Shown piece after piece: positions 12,795 to 24,690 of a DNA stretch of 64,000 nucleotides. Under the pieces are notes generated by a model. The model had not been told where the DNA came from. It ran no database searches and saw only the letters and a program-made list of their open reading frames with translations. Source of the DNA: Gymnothorax reevesii (taxonomy: Eukaryota; Chordata; Actinopteri; Anguilliformes; Muraenidae); NCBI GenBank assembly GCA_029721435.1, contig CM056573.1, positions 2,340,501 to 2,404,500 on the forward strand. The letters run 5' to 3'. The translations under genes were made by a program, and so were the position numbers. Positions within the stretch are counted from its first letter, which is position 1; the number at the start of each line of letters is the position of its first letter.

Positions 12795-15700
12795 GTACAT
12801 GTGGAATTCTGAATTGGCTTATCATGAAGTATTTGCAAATATTCATCTATATTTGTAATTGACTGCATTTGGCTGCAATTATACACCGAGGCAAATATCT
12901 TAGGGACTCTGGCTAACGTAAACTAGCGTAGCACACTGTTAAGAAAGCTAAAATTAACAAATAATAGGATCATTGTGACTGATCAGTATCTTAAGTTCTT
13001 TCCCAAAGTGGTGAAGATAAGTTCTAGAGTCACCAGCAGCTGGTCTTTAGCAGAGAACCTTTCCATTTCCTGACATTTTTTTTTGGTGAAGAGCTTTTCT
13101 CTCTTTGTCCCAAATAACAGATAAAATGAATTCATGAAATTCATTCAGAGAAAAGAGGTCATTCAATAAGAGCTCCAAGCGCCAGGGTCAGAGGATATTT
13201 TTGACCCGGGACTCTTGAGAGGCGAATACCTGTGATTGAAATATAGATGTGAAACTGAATTGGCTGTTGACATACAGTACAGATGATTTTACACTGACCA
13301 TCTGAGAGCTGTTGACTTATCTGGGACATCCCGAGATGAAAGATTGGCTTCCTCTCGATGCTTCTGCAGCGTCAGGCAGCCGCAGAGTGTGTCAGAGAAG
13401 CATCCGGAAGGAACACTTCGAGTGAAATGAGCCCAGAAGCACTGTGCCGGGAGATAAGACCCCGTCAGTTTTCACTTGACTGGCAGACTCCTTCAGTTAG
13501 TCCTCGCTGAGAAATCTGGGGCTTTAAAGATAATGCGCCTGTAAGTTACACTAGCGTTACACAACGTTTCCCATTCTGAGAGTCAGGACGTCCCGTGGTA
13601 ATACCTGATAAGATGGTTAATCTGAATATAGACAGTTATGCTCTTCAGCTGAACATTTCACTCCTTAGTTAACTCTTTACCTTTTACTGTATGCTGGGAG
13701 ACGCACAAGATTTTTAACAAACCACGTTAAAGCCGAGAAAATGGACAATATGAAAAATATTTTGAAATGAGTTTTGATAACTGTTGATGTTTTTTTTTAA
13801 AGTAATGACTGGATTCTTAACCCTTAAACTTTTTACTTAAATTTTCCCTTTAGTGGGTTCTAGGTCAGAAAAAGCACTGTTTAATACTCTAGGACAGGGA
13901 TGGACAAACCCCGTCCTGCAGGGCCGGTGTGTATGAAGGTTTTTATTTCTATCAATGACCCCAACTAATTGAGTTAATTGATTGCAAATATAGATTTTTG
14001 CAATGATTCGATCAAAGGAAAATGTTTTATGAAGGAAGATAAGAACGGTCTTTGGTGGTCATTCATTATAATTTAAAGAAATGCGCGTGAAACGTCCGAT
14101 TTCATAAATGGTTTGGCTAATTTAGACCATCAACTAATTGAAGGGCAGAAGCTGATGTGAAAACAGGGACAGATATGGCCCTCGCTGCCCACCTCTGTTT
14201 CAGGACAATGTATTCTGTATATATTCTGTATCTGCTGGTAGCAGCACTTCACTGAAGCTTCATCACACTTATACTGAGAGTAATATTCAAACCCAGGACG
14301 CCATGTTATTATGACCACAGCATTACATCAAATGGAAAATATTTATATCTTTATATCTTTTATACAAATTTTCCCTGTAATTCAGCAGGACATATTTGGG
14401 ATCATTGGAAACCTTGGGGTCTCCATAAGAATTTAAAATGGGCCTGTTTCCTCAGGTTTGAATAAAGCAGCTGTATTTGACGGAGCCATAAATACGTTCA
14501 TGGGGTTAAGGACATTGTGAAGAATTATTTTATCCACATTTGATCTGAACTTCTGTGGAGTGCATGCATGTGCTGTTTTTCCATTTAGACCATTAACTTG
14601 ATTAAATAAGGCAAAAAACTGAGATTAAAAGGCACAATTTTCTGCTGATTTTAAAGCATTATTCAGAAAGGCATGCTCATTACCATTTGCCTTTCATATG
14701 ACCCATCAATTTTCCATAAAATAACTGGATTTCCACATTTTCAAAGACTCAAATGTTAGGCAATATCGGCTGTAGTTCCATTGGTTAATAAATGCAAAAT
14801 ATAACCTCTTAATGCGTCCGTTTACGGTACATTACAGGAAATAAATCGTAGCTGCCTGAGAACTAATCCGACTCATTAAAAGTCCTTAAATGTTGGGAGA
14901 ATATCCATCCGCTGTAACATGCGCATCTGTTTCTGACATCCTTCATCAGACATTAAACGTGTCTAATTAAAAACAATTAACAGCTCTTTAAGCCTCTGCA
15001 ATCGTAATTAAGGCTGGAACAGTGCCAGCACCTAGAGGCATTCTCTAAGACAAGCGTATGGAGTCTGTAAGATGGCTGTAAGATGGTGCATATGCTCATT
15101 AAGAGGGTGGTGATCAGACATTTTCTGATCAATTTGGGTAGATTTGAAAATATCCCTCTCCTATAGGGAAGTATGCTTTTGGAAACGTTGGAGTGAAATA
15201 ATCAAAGATGAAAACAGTATTGGCCTGCAAGCTTTTATTCTAAAGAGTTTAAGGGTGTTAAGTTAGAATTGGATGGAAAATTTATTAAACACATTTACTC
15301 TGCTTTTTTGTACGGACAAAGGCGATTACGAAAATTGCATGAGTCCTGGCAATATTGATGTCATAAAGTAGTAATTTACAAAGTTTAAGAAAAAAATTCA
15401 TTTAATTTGAATCATTAATTTATTGCTTCATTTAATGTAATCATTCTGTTACAATGTTTCGCCGTTATGTATGCTATTGGATTCAAAGAAATAATGTTGA
15501 CTTTGTTGTTTTATGCAAACAATGACTGTGTTGTTTTATGCAACATGAGAGAAAGAGAGAGAGAGTTGGCACAGGCAGATTCCTGCTAGATCACAGCAGT
15601 TTTTTCACAGATTTGTTAGGATATGATTAGCGGTTTAAAGCATGACGGCTGACAGATTCTGCAGCATCTTGTCACAGCAGTTTTGCAGAAATGACCGAGG

Positions 15701-16718
15701 AGGCAGAGGTGAATACAGACATGTTTTTCACAGACTCGCGTTTGAGACGCCAGAGCACTTTCTTCTGACCTGTTGAACCTGACATTGACAGAATATGAGG
15801 CTGTATTGTATGTAAAGATGATCGGACACACAGAGGTACGCTGGTCACCAGTGCGGTTCGGCCCGCAGTGTCAGGGTTTTCAAACCAGGTTTGAGATGTA
15901 CAAACATATGTAAACAAAAATATCCCAAAGATCTGCAAACTCTTCAGCCGATGCCTGAATATGTTTGACAAGACACATTACTTAACATAAAGCAGGCCCA
16001 TAAACATGCAGAATTATTTTGTTCAAAAAAATGGTGAAAATAGATAGATCTTTCATTAGAATAATTAGATTTAAAAGATAATGGTGTTTAAGTGGTGTGA
16101 ATTGCTCAAATAATGTCTTGGTGCTCACTACTGATTTATAGTTCTGCTGCAGGTAAGACTTTTGCAAGAAGAGACCAGTTTCAGTCGCAGGGGAGAGTCA
16201 TGTAAGAGCACCGTTTTGGAATTTGTAATGTGAAAGTGTTTGAAAAACAAATTATAAACCATTACTTGTGAAGTTAGCACTACGTCCAGTTCTTAATCAG
16301 TCATTTTCTGCTTCTTTTTATTTTCTCAATGATCAAATCCATATTTTAATTATTCTAAAACAACAAATTCACTAAAATTATTGTGTGCTGCAATATACTT
16401 TCTTAAATATAAAATGCTACTGCTGACATGGAGCAGAAGTGGCTCATCGCCTCAGGAAACAGTAACACCTCATGAGTGAGCAGCTGTCACGCGTTTATAG
16501 CTGACGTGAGCTTAAAAAACTAGTCAGGAAACCCTGGCAGCTCACAGTGAATCATATCAGTACGGCCTCATACACAGTAACTGCTGCGGAGGGAAAATTC
16601 CCCATCTTACCATTTCAGTGCTAAATCTGCACAATATACCAGCGAGTGAAAAACCTCTCTGTTGCTGTTATTTCTGTTAATGTCTGTACAGCATCATAGC
16701 CATGTGTAGGACACATAG
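12795..16718. other. Intergenic DNA with repeat fragments
   Basis: No gene recognised. The stretch 13905-13975 (with the phrase CGTCCTGCAGGGCCGGTGTG) resembles a very common teleost interspersed repeat. The block at about 14205-14515 is repeated in reverse at 35925-36215. Remaining sequence is AT-rich without long frames. Confidence 0.5.
14205..14515 (+). repeat. Dispersed repeat P, inverted copy at 35925-36215
   Basis: Long collinear similarity to the reverse complement of 35925-36215, including TTCAAACCCAGGA, CCATGTTATTATG, CAGCATTA and TTTGGGATCATTGGAAACC. Divergence and small indels show the copies are old. Ends are fuzzy and no target duplication was found, so the class is unknown. Confidence 0.6.
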
Positions 16719-16845
16719 TATTATCCAGAATTATTGGCACCTTTGGTATAAATTAAGAAAAAAAAGGCAAACAATAAAATACCGCAGCATATAATCCATG
16801 TTCAAACAAAAAGGAAAATTTATATCCTATTATTGTGGGCAAAAC

Positions 16846-16935
16846 CCGCAGGAAACTCTCACAAACACGGGGAGAACAAGCAAACTCCACACAGAAAGGC
16901 CCCAGGCCGGATTCGAACCCTCTCATGTAACGTTA
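16846..16935 (-). repeat. tRNA-derived SINE-like fragment
   Basis: The minus strand contains GGTTCGAATCCGGC, a pol III B-box, followed by the phrase CCTTTCTGTGTGGAGTTTGC and TGTTCTCCCCGTG, which is very common in fish interspersed repeats. No A box or tail could be delimited, so this is a fragment, not a tRNA gene. Confidence 0.5.
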
Positions 16936-17527
16936 CTATGTTTTTCATAAGTGATTTCACTTCTTACTAAGCCCTCGGACTCCAGCTGAAGACCATGGCT
17001 TTCCGCTCTGATGTCCTGTGATAGAGGCCGACCCGCCGCAGACGTTTCAGACTGCTCCTCCACGCAGGTTTGCACTTATGAACAACCCTCTCCAGCTCAC
17101 ATCACAGGGTTTGGATGACCCAGAAGCAGAGATGGCTGCTGTAGAACATAGACTTTCTCTTCAACAAACACGGGATCTTTGTGTTCTTTTTGCTTCTGGA
17201 AAAGAGACCAGGAGATTTTCTAATGTCCCAGTACTTGGAGGAAGGAATTATTTCATTTGTCTTTACTGGTGCCTCTGGACCACGGCTAGGAGAAATAGCC
17301 TGAAGCAACAATGAGGTGCCACAAGGTACCTCTTCCTGAATGCATCTTTTACCACAGAGTGTACTGAACCCGTGAGGCCATAACATTAACCCTTACAGCG
17401 CTAAATGCAGCTATTGTTACTCAATGATGTAAGATGTCAAAATCAAAGCTATTGAAAACCTATCATATGGCGACTTGTTTAATAGAGCTCCCGCAGATGA
17501 GCTCTTTTAACCCTAATCAGCACACCT

Positions 17528-17544
17528 GGGGTCCGTGTGGACCC
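17528..17544. promoter_or_regulatory. GGGGTCC palindrome 1, subterminal motif
   Basis: GGGGTCCGTGTGGACCC, the first of three near-identical palindromes in the piggyBac-like element. Its position close to the terminus suggests a transposase-binding motif. That role is inferred. Confidence 0.45.
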
Positions 17545-17695
17545 TGGAGGGATAAAATGCAATAAAAAATACCTTATTTACTGGTTTCCTGCCAAATCTT
17601 TTTACATATTCCTCACATGATATGTCCACACAAGACACCCATTATGTTTTTTGAAAAATATCAAGAAAAAATTTTGAAAATTAAATTCTCCTTCT

Positions 17696-17713
17696 GGGGT
17701 CCATGCGGACCCC
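17696..17713. promoter_or_regulatory. GGGGTCC palindrome 2
   Basis: GGGGTCCATGCGGACCCC, an 18-bp palindrome about 185 bp inside the left terminus, same consensus as at 17528 and 18373. Confidence 0.45.
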
Positions 17714-17863
17714 AAAATCATTTGATACTTAACCACTAACAAACGTGTTTTGAAGCTTTGTATGATGTTCCCTTTCAGTATTTCTTCTTTGGAATAATCT
17801 AACAATGTGATTCCTCACCTATATTTACAGGTTAGAGTGAAAGAACTGCATAAGTGAAGTAAA

Positions 17864-18013
17864 ATGGCGAGATACACAGCTGCAGAAGCCCGAAAACGGA
17901 TCCTAGAATCGTCCAGGGATGACGATGATGGAAATAGTGACAATGTCTCTCTCTCTATGTATATGTGGTACATGTGTGCTATAAGGACATTTTTATTTAG
18001 AATTATTGGGTAG
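17864..18013 (+). pseudogene. Truncated piggyBac-type transposase, N-terminus only
   Basis: ATG in a good context (AAAATGG) opens a 49-residue frame starting MARYTAAEARKRILESS and followed by DDDDGNSD. An N-terminal A-E-A-x-x-x-I-L pattern followed by an acidic Asp/Ser tract is typical of PGBD/piggyBac transposases. After this the sequence runs into low-complexity Leu/Met/Tyr codons and a TAG at 18011. The catalytic Asp residues and the Cys-rich C-terminus are missing, so it cannot be an active transposase. Confidence 0.5.
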
Positions 18014-18372
18014 TAATTGCAGTATTTCATTAGCTTCTATTGGTTAAGGTGAAAGTAAGGTTCACAATTTTATAATCACGTTCAATATATCCAGTGATGA
18101 CATTTTCCTTGACACTTTCTAGATGTCAATGTCATATAATTAGTCTTCTATAGGTTAAGCTTCTATAGCTAAAGACATGGTTATCAGAAATTGTTGATAC
18201 AAGCCTTAGTTTTCATGATGTTGCATTCAATTTTTTGCGTCTGAAAGTATATTTTCCGAGAGTTAGATGTCATTTCAGAGTACCTGAATCATGCAAGAAA
18301 GTCTTCTTCAAAATAAATGAAAATAAAAATCATTTTAATCACATATTCATGCAATATTCCTGTGTTTGTCTC

Positions 18373-18390
18373 GGGGTCCACATGGACCCC
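18373..18390. promoter_or_regulatory. GGGGTCC palindrome 3
   Basis: GGGGTCCACATGGACCCC, about 45 bp inside the right terminus. It mirrors palindrome 1 on the left, which supports a role in end recognition. Confidence 0.45.
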
Positions 18391-19110
18391 AGGTTGCCTG
18401 GAACGTCGGTTTTACGACGTGTGCTGATGAGGGTTAAATAAGTCGCCACATGATAGGTTTTCCACAGCACAAGATGATTAAATTTACCTTTTTTTTCATT
18501 TATTTCAGCGCTTAAAGGTTTAAACCAGGCTTATCTGACCATAATACTCTCTCCGAACCAGAGTTTGACTGATGTCTGGCAGAACAAAGATGCTTGGTTC
18601 TGTTTCATATGATCAGAAAAGGCATTCTTCTAGCAACCCTTCAAAAATGCTTTTTCCTGCTATGTTGGCAATACTTGGTCAAGCTCGGATGCAACTATAC
18701 ACTGTTATTCTGAAATATGACCCTTCAGCTGTTTCCTGCCTCTCTTAGATGGGAGCTTTAATGCATCTGAATGCTAAATGCATTTCATCTTTTCCACGGC
18801 CAGTTTGCTGCAATTGCAAGTTTCTCTACACTGATTTGAACCGTTTTGTATTCTGAGAAATCCATTGCTTCACCTACTGCCACTTGTCCTCTATGAATTC
18901 AACGCAATTTTGCTTTTCCAATAGTGATGAATGATTTTGCAAACACTTTTCCACATTCTTATAAGCTTGTCAAAAACAAAGTAATGGAATGAGACTATTG
19001 TCAGAGATGACCCTAAATATGTCACATATAACATCAATTTAACCTTTTGATTTTATTTAGAATAAGTGTTTCTGTGGCCGATAGTTTTGGAATAATTTTG
19101 CATCAACAGT

Positions 19111-20730
19111 AAGTGGTAATTGTTTAATTGACATTCACACGAGCGCCTGCAGTCAGGGATTCCCGAGAGAACAGAGCATCACTCTCCCTCCGCCAGATTT
19201 TCCCATACACTCTGTGCATCCTGGGGCCGTCTCTTCCCCAGGTGAACGGCTCTCACGTACTCGCCCAAGGACATGATGTCAAGGACAGGTGAGACTCATC
19301 AGGTCAGGTGACTGTCCTCTGTTGCTCCACATGACCCGTACAGAGGCTGTAGATCGCTGACAGGCGTTGGGATGGGTACTCTGACTGGTCGGTAGCTGGA
19401 GAACTCCATCTGCAGCAGGGATTATTCGCTCTGCATCCTAACACACTTCTACCATAAGCGTCATTCACATTCCTTGTGCAACAGTAACCCTGCTGTTGGT
19501 TTAGAAAAGATGGGGTAACCTTTGTTGCCTGTGCACATCGAACAGCCTTGGGCTGCGGTGATTTATCCCTCTTGGGAACTGTCAGTAGTTTCTCGCCTCA
19601 GCTGACTGGATGGACCTCACAAGTCTTTCTGTGTTGGAGATGGTCACACCCCCTTGTCTGGCCATAACGATCTGGCCATTGTAAAAGCAGCTGAGGTCTG
19701 CAGGCCAACTCATTTCTTTCGTATTCAACGCGTCAACAATGAGACGTGTGAAGCAGTCACAAGAAAATCAAGGTTATTTGTTTCGTCTGAGAGAGGTCAT
19801 TAAGCTGGGGATCTTCGGTCTGCATATGTGCTATTGCTTTTTCAATTTTTTTTTTCCACTTACTGCTCTCATCCTAATGGTCTCTTACGCAGAATGTGAC
19901 TTCATACTGCTATTTCAAGATGGAAAAAAAAACATCACGTTGAAAATAAAATTATATTCCTCGGTTCAAAGTGGTTACAGCCTCGCTGCGGCTATGACAT
20001 GTACGTGGGGGAGGACGATATGTAAGGATGGTAATTGGAGAGGGAGAGAGAGAAAGAAAGAGTTGACTGAGGTAAAGAACAGTGAGTTGGAAGGCAGTTG
20101 AAAAGAGAGGAGTAGAGAAATGGATAGAGAAGAGAGAGAGAGCGAGAGAGAGAGAGAGAGAGAGCAGGCAGAGGTGATATGGAGTGAGAAATGGCAGTAC
20201 AGAGTAGAGCGGGAGAAGTTAATACAGTGTATCGGGGGACTCTAACACTGTCACATAAAAACACACAATTTGCCATGTTCCACATCTTAATTATGCTGCA
20301 TGATCATTAATAATTCTGTCCAGAAATGCTGGAAAGTAAATGGAAAACAAATGTAAACTGTTAGCGAACGTAGATTAGATGTCACTCTGTGTTTTCCTAA
20401 TGTAGATTGAATGAAACCTTCTGCAAATGTAGATAAATGCTGACAGAGGCACATTTCGGCTAATGTAGGAAAATACCTCACATCTCCGCTCACAAGCACT
20501 GGCAGTGTGAGCCAATTTAATGGGCCACGAAACAGTAAAGTGTCCAGTCCTGGTGAGGGGAATGAATTGACCTCATTGTCTCGGATAGAATCTGGACCAC
20601 ACAGCTACAAGACGGCAGTAGTTATATGGGGAGATGTGCCGTTGGTGATGGAGGTACCCAGGCTGGGATGGGGGTCCAACAGGATTCAGGGTCACATTTT
20701 ACTTTGATATTCAGCAACAGACAGCTTATA
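19111..20730. other. Intergenic DNA with GA-rich tract
   Basis: No gene recognised. A GA-rich tract at about 20038-20165, ending in a pure GA run (20128-20165), gives the Ser/Leu-rich frame on the minus strand at 19992-20285, which I regard as an artefact. The frame at 19739-20101 lacks recognisable domains. Confidence 0.55.
20128..20165. repeat. GA dinucleotide microsatellite
   Basis: Nearly pure GA run with one GCGA interruption. Confidence 0.9.
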
Positions 20731-20738
20731 GAATATTT

Positions 20739-21142
20739 GGTCACACTTTATTTGAAGTGTTGCTCATAAAGGCTTTATACAGCATGTATAATGCCTTCAT
20801 AAATGAGACATAATGTCTTCATAAATCATACATAAGCAAATGTCATACTTTGTAAAGGGTGGAATCACACATCCTTCTTCAGCATGTGATGCCAGATGTG
20901 ACAATGACAACGTCACTTCACTGACAATGTCACCTTTTATTGCATTTTGCCACTAGCCAAATGACACTGTCAGTGATATCACAGCTGGCGTCACATGTTG
21001 AAGGATGTGTTATTTCAACCTTGACAAAGTATGACATTTATGAGACAAAGTATGACATAATGAGACATTATGTCTCATTTATGAAGGCATTATACATGCT
21101 GTATAAAGCCTTTAAGAGCAACACTTCAAATAAAGTGGGACC
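20739..21142. mobile_element. Foldback MITE, copy 2, perfect 8-bp target duplication
   Basis: Starts GGTCACACTTTATTTGAAG and ends AATAAAGTGGGACC. GAATATTT occurs on both sides (20731-20738 and 21143-21150), a perfect 8-bp duplication. Arms contain the same phrases as copy 1 (TGCTCATAAAGGCTTTATAC, CATACATAAGCAAATGTCAT). The centre differs from copy 1. The frame at 20940-21152 is made of element sequence and is not a gene. Confidence 0.8.
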
Positions 21143-21150
21143 GAATATTT

Positions 21151-23880
21151 GATACGTTTCAGCAATAGTTTAACGCAAGTTAAATATTAGCTGAACATTA
21201 GTTGAACATAAGGATGTTTAACACAAATGACTACAAATGTTCACTCACTGTTTGTTGAATATATGTATATAAACTGTGGGACATTTGTATAGCATAGATT
21301 GAGTGAGTAGTTCAAGTTCAAGTAAATTGTTCTGACAATATGTAGGTATGCTGATGGACCGTCACATGTACTCTGTTGATAATCTGTTAAACATCGACAA
21401 AGTGAAACAGTTGAATTGATGAATATAAGCTGATGAAATGTTACAAATACTTTAAGAACTATCTGTAGCTGAATATCCAAGTGAGTGTCACTGTTTTTCA
21501 GTTTTAATCCCATTTTAGTGACTCCCAGACCACGGACCATGGATTCAGCACAACAAAATGTTTGGAGTTAATTCAGCTCTTACAGTCTCTTTGGGTGTAC
21601 TTTTGCCAGAGTTGAACCAAATAGACTCTTTAAGAGCCAGTTTAACTCTGGAACTGTTGCTGTGTGCTTAGTTTTCCGTATTTACGCCACATATCTCACC
21701 TCTTGTTTGTCGTGTGAACAAAAGCAGCGGTAGCATTGTGTAGCGCTCGGGGGCCGTGGATGTTGACGCTCGGCAATGCTGCGGGGTTCGCACATGATAG
21801 AGGTCGTGAGTGCGAATGACTGAACATTTCAAATGAGGTGAGAATTGGATTTGTGTATCCCTGGGTCAGTGCTAGATATTACATCTCAAAAAAGAAACCA
21901 AGACAGGCAACCAGCTTCGCACTGGGGAAATATAAAGAGTGTAAACAGAAACCAAACAGGGAGGGAACTGTGAACAATCGACTCTCTATGGACACAAAGG
22001 GGAGTGAGAGAAGCCATTTTCTCAGCTCATACGGATGCAATCCTCCTCTCTAAATATCTGTCACATTGCCAATATCCTGAAATTCGCCCCTTTGGAAGGA
22101 TAGCGATGGGATTAAAGTCTAAAGCTGAAAGAATTCTTAAAAACTCTTCTCCCACAAAAGCATGGCATCCAGCTCCCACGAGCCCCACTTAGAGGCGTCA
22201 GACATCTTACATCGAGATTCTTCTGTCAGACTGTTCTCCTGCTGGTAATTATGGACTCAACTCATGTCTGTTTTTGCTAGATGGCATCGAATCCTGGATG
22301 TATCCGCAATTAATGTGGCCTTTGTGCAATAATGTAATGTAGCATAACCTGGAGAAGCCCTGCAGGAAAGTTAAACCATGTTCTTTAAAACATATTTTGG
22401 GCAGTTTATTATTCTGCAGAGCACATAATGTGGGTTTTTTTCCAGTGAAGGTCTCTGGCACAGCCTTCAAAGCACTGCCGTTACCGCTCCATAGGGAATC
22501 ATTTATCATTCATAGCAAATTTGATTATCGGAATATTCCAATTTACTGAGCCAAGTTCTGACTAATACAGTATCACCGGGGATCCTGTGAATGAAAACTA
22601 GATAGTCAGCATTCTTCTCAGTCTCTGTGCTCCCTCATTCGGTGACAGGGTTAAAATAAGATTAAGACCATCTGAAATATTCGTAAAATTGTAGAGAAGC
22701 CGTGTGACAAATTAACTCAATTTGATGCTGACTGTGGTTCTGCTGAAACGGCAGCATGTCTGAGCACTTAGTCATTAAACAATAGCCGATCCTTCAGCGT
22801 TGCTCGAGCCAAGAGTTCGTCCTTCTCTCATTAACCAGTGTAACAGATAACACTTTTGAGTGTCATTCACGGATACATTATCGTAAACGTCTGCCTCAGC
22901 TGACATGAAAAACAAGTAATCAGCTAATGAATAGAATTGTGCAGCTAATTTTAATGAAAATATAATTTCTCGTCAATTAGAGTTTCTATCTGCTAATGTT
23001 GTGTCAGCTATCGTTTCACTTTTCATCGTACTATTGTTTGATGATACATTAACTTTTATTGCTTACATTCATTAATGTTCTGGCTGATTAGAGCAGCTAA
23101 TTATTGGTGGAAATGAGTGTGAATAGATCTTATCGTCCAGGAGTTTATCTACCCCCGCTATGACACGCTGTGTTATCAGAAAATGTCTAATTACCACTTA
23201 ATGAAGATGACACTTCTTTAACAGGTTGAAAGCACGGAAGGTAAACACAGTTCTTTTTCCTCAGGGGGAAGAACAGATTTTGAGCAGCAATTGCAACGAG
23301 CGTGAAAAGAGCTTTTTAATTGCGCCTATATATGGTTGTGGGTCATTCAGAGATTATTCTCTTGATGAAGACAGGAGTGGGAGTATCGCCGTAGAGAAGG
23401 ATGAGGCCTGCGGGGAAGGACCAACACAAAAACTAAGAGAAATAAATAAGTGACCCTTGTGTTGTTCATTTTGTTATTTTTCAATCACTGAGGCACTAAA
23501 TTCTCTCTGATTACCCTCTACCATCTTGTTTGCCAAGATGCTGGCGGCCATCTTGTTTATATGCACAACTTGATATTAATGGCAATGCATAATGGACACC
23601 CTTTGAGAACTGTCACCTCTCCGAGTTTATTGAGTGCAGCTGCTCTGTAGATATACAAATATATAAAAATTATACCAGCGAAGATTGTACATATGAAGTA
23701 TACAGCCTTGAAACAGCTTGGTTGAAAATAACCAGTCTAATTGGTAGATTTGTGTCCAACCATTCAGAATTGATTGACAGAATAACCATCTCACTGGTTA
23801 TTTGTGGCCAAGATATTGCTTAAATCAACCAACACTAGCTTGAAATAAATTGGTTAAAAAAACCAATCTGTTTTTAGAGT
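21151..23880. other. Intergenic AT-rich DNA, possible regulatory sequence
   Basis: No gene recognised. The part at 22900-23220 is dense in TAAT cores and their complements (CAGCTAATGAATAG, CAGCTAATTTTAATG, GTCAATTAGAG, CAGCTAATTATTGG), the kind of sequence bound by homeodomain proteins. It may be a conserved enhancer or merely AT-rich DNA. Short frames such as 23226-23453 have no recognisable domain. Confidence 0.4.
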
Positions 23881-23884
23881 GTAC

Positions 23885-24500
23885 AGTCTTTACTGGAAGT
23901 GGATGGATATCGCTCTGCTTGTAAGGTACAGTTCAGGAACGACATGCGACAGACAGTAATCCAAAAAACGTATGCCTTTAATGGAGTCCGAGTCCAAGCC
24001 AAAAAACACAGGAATTGCCAAGCCACAATACGAAATCCAAAAACAGTGTCAACTAGACAGGCAGGGGTCAGAACCAGTAAGACAGATGAGCAGAGATGCA
24101 AAAACGACAGGCAAAAAGTCATAGTCGATGAACAAATCCAAGGGTCATACACAGGGCAACCAAACACAGAAATCGTGGTCATACAAAAAGGGTCAAAAGC
24201 CAAGAAGACAAATCAGTACAAAAAGGGCAATGGCAAGAATCGAAGTCGGACAATCCAGTAGAAGAGAAACAATATTCAATGGCATACAAGGCGCTCTGCA
24301 CAAAGAAATATTGATCAACCTTCTGACAAGGAGCTGGCTGTGAAAGGACTGCTTAAATAGACGAGAGGGAAGTCACATGCTATGCAGGGAGCAGGTGAGC
24401 TGGATCAGACTAAATGCAACGGGAGAATCACATGAGGGAGACCCTAACAATGAAATTTGGCGGAAGCCGAGACACGGACGGGAATCACACAGACAGCCTA
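23885..24500. repeat. Unclassified repeat-like block, lysine/asparagine-coding by chance
   Basis: Runs of short A-rich phrases (GGTCATACAAAAAGGGTCAAAAGCC, AGTCATAGTCGATGAAC) resemble non-autonomous fish repeats that I have seen described only as interspersed elements. The open frame at 23899-24261 has skewed composition and no domain, so I do not call it a gene. Boundaries were not found. Confidence 0.3.
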
Positions 24501-24547
24501 TGACATTTAAACAGCTCCGGTCAAGGAATTCTACGTGCACAGATGAC

Positions 24548-24690
24548 CAGACATGGGCGCGATTACAGATCTACGATTATGATTATAAAGCAGGATGAAG
24601 ACAATTACTATTACGATTAAATCGTAATTGTAATCGTAATCATCCTGCTTCATAATCGTAATCGTAGATCTGTAATCGTGCCCAAGTCTG
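24548..24690. repeat. 143-bp near-perfect palindrome
   Basis: The left arm runs CAGACATGGGCGCGATTACAG... and the right arm ends ...CTGTAATCGTGCCCAAGTCTG. The two arms pair over about 70 bp each with few mismatches and almost no spacer. Internally it is made of GATTAC/GTAATC words. It could be a minimal foldback transposon. No target duplication outside the arms was identified. Confidence 0.75.

Larger units (their letters stand above)
17511..18433 (+). mobile_element. piggyBac-like element, internally deleted
   Basis: Flanked by TTAA at 17507-17510 and 18434-18437. Termini CCCTAATCAGCACAC and (reverse complement) CCCTCATCAGCACAC match at 14 of 15 bases. GGGGTCC...GGACCC palindromes occur at 17528-17544, 17696-17713 and 18373-18390, near both ends. 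The N-terminus of a transposase-like reading frame lies at 17864. At 923 bp it is far shorter than an autonomous piggyBac, which carries a transposase of around 600 residues. Confidence 0.7.
17390..18520. mobile_element. TTAA-flanked MITE copy C, split by another transposon
   Basis: Starts CCCTTACAGCGCTAAATGC after TTAA (17386-17389) and ends CAGCGCTTAAAGG before TTAA (18521-18524). The halves carry the family phrases AAAACCTATCAT and ATGATAGGTTTTCC. Between them lies 17511-18433, itself bounded by TTAA. The inner element entered close to the hairpin loop, and the two MITE halves together make only about 200 bp. Confidence 0.65.
16719..19110 (-). mobile_element. Decayed Tc1-like element, outer level of a three-level nest
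   Basis: On the minus strand around 18530-18575 the sequence reads ERVLWSD, the signature around the first catalytic Asp of Tc1-like transposases, followed directly by the nested MITE. Upstream minus-strand sequence (18580-18700) is degraded but in keeping with this. The extreme ends near 16719 (TTATCCAGAATTATTGGCACC) and 19110 (inverse complement beginning CTGTTGATGCAAAATTATT) are only loosely inverted repeats, so the boundaries are tentative. Many stops and insertions make it a fossil. Confidence 0.45.

Noticed and set aside
16846..16935. tRNA gene, because of a B-box GGTTCGAATCC
   Set aside because: No cloverleaf or A box is readable, and the following sequence is that of a common SINE-like repeat.
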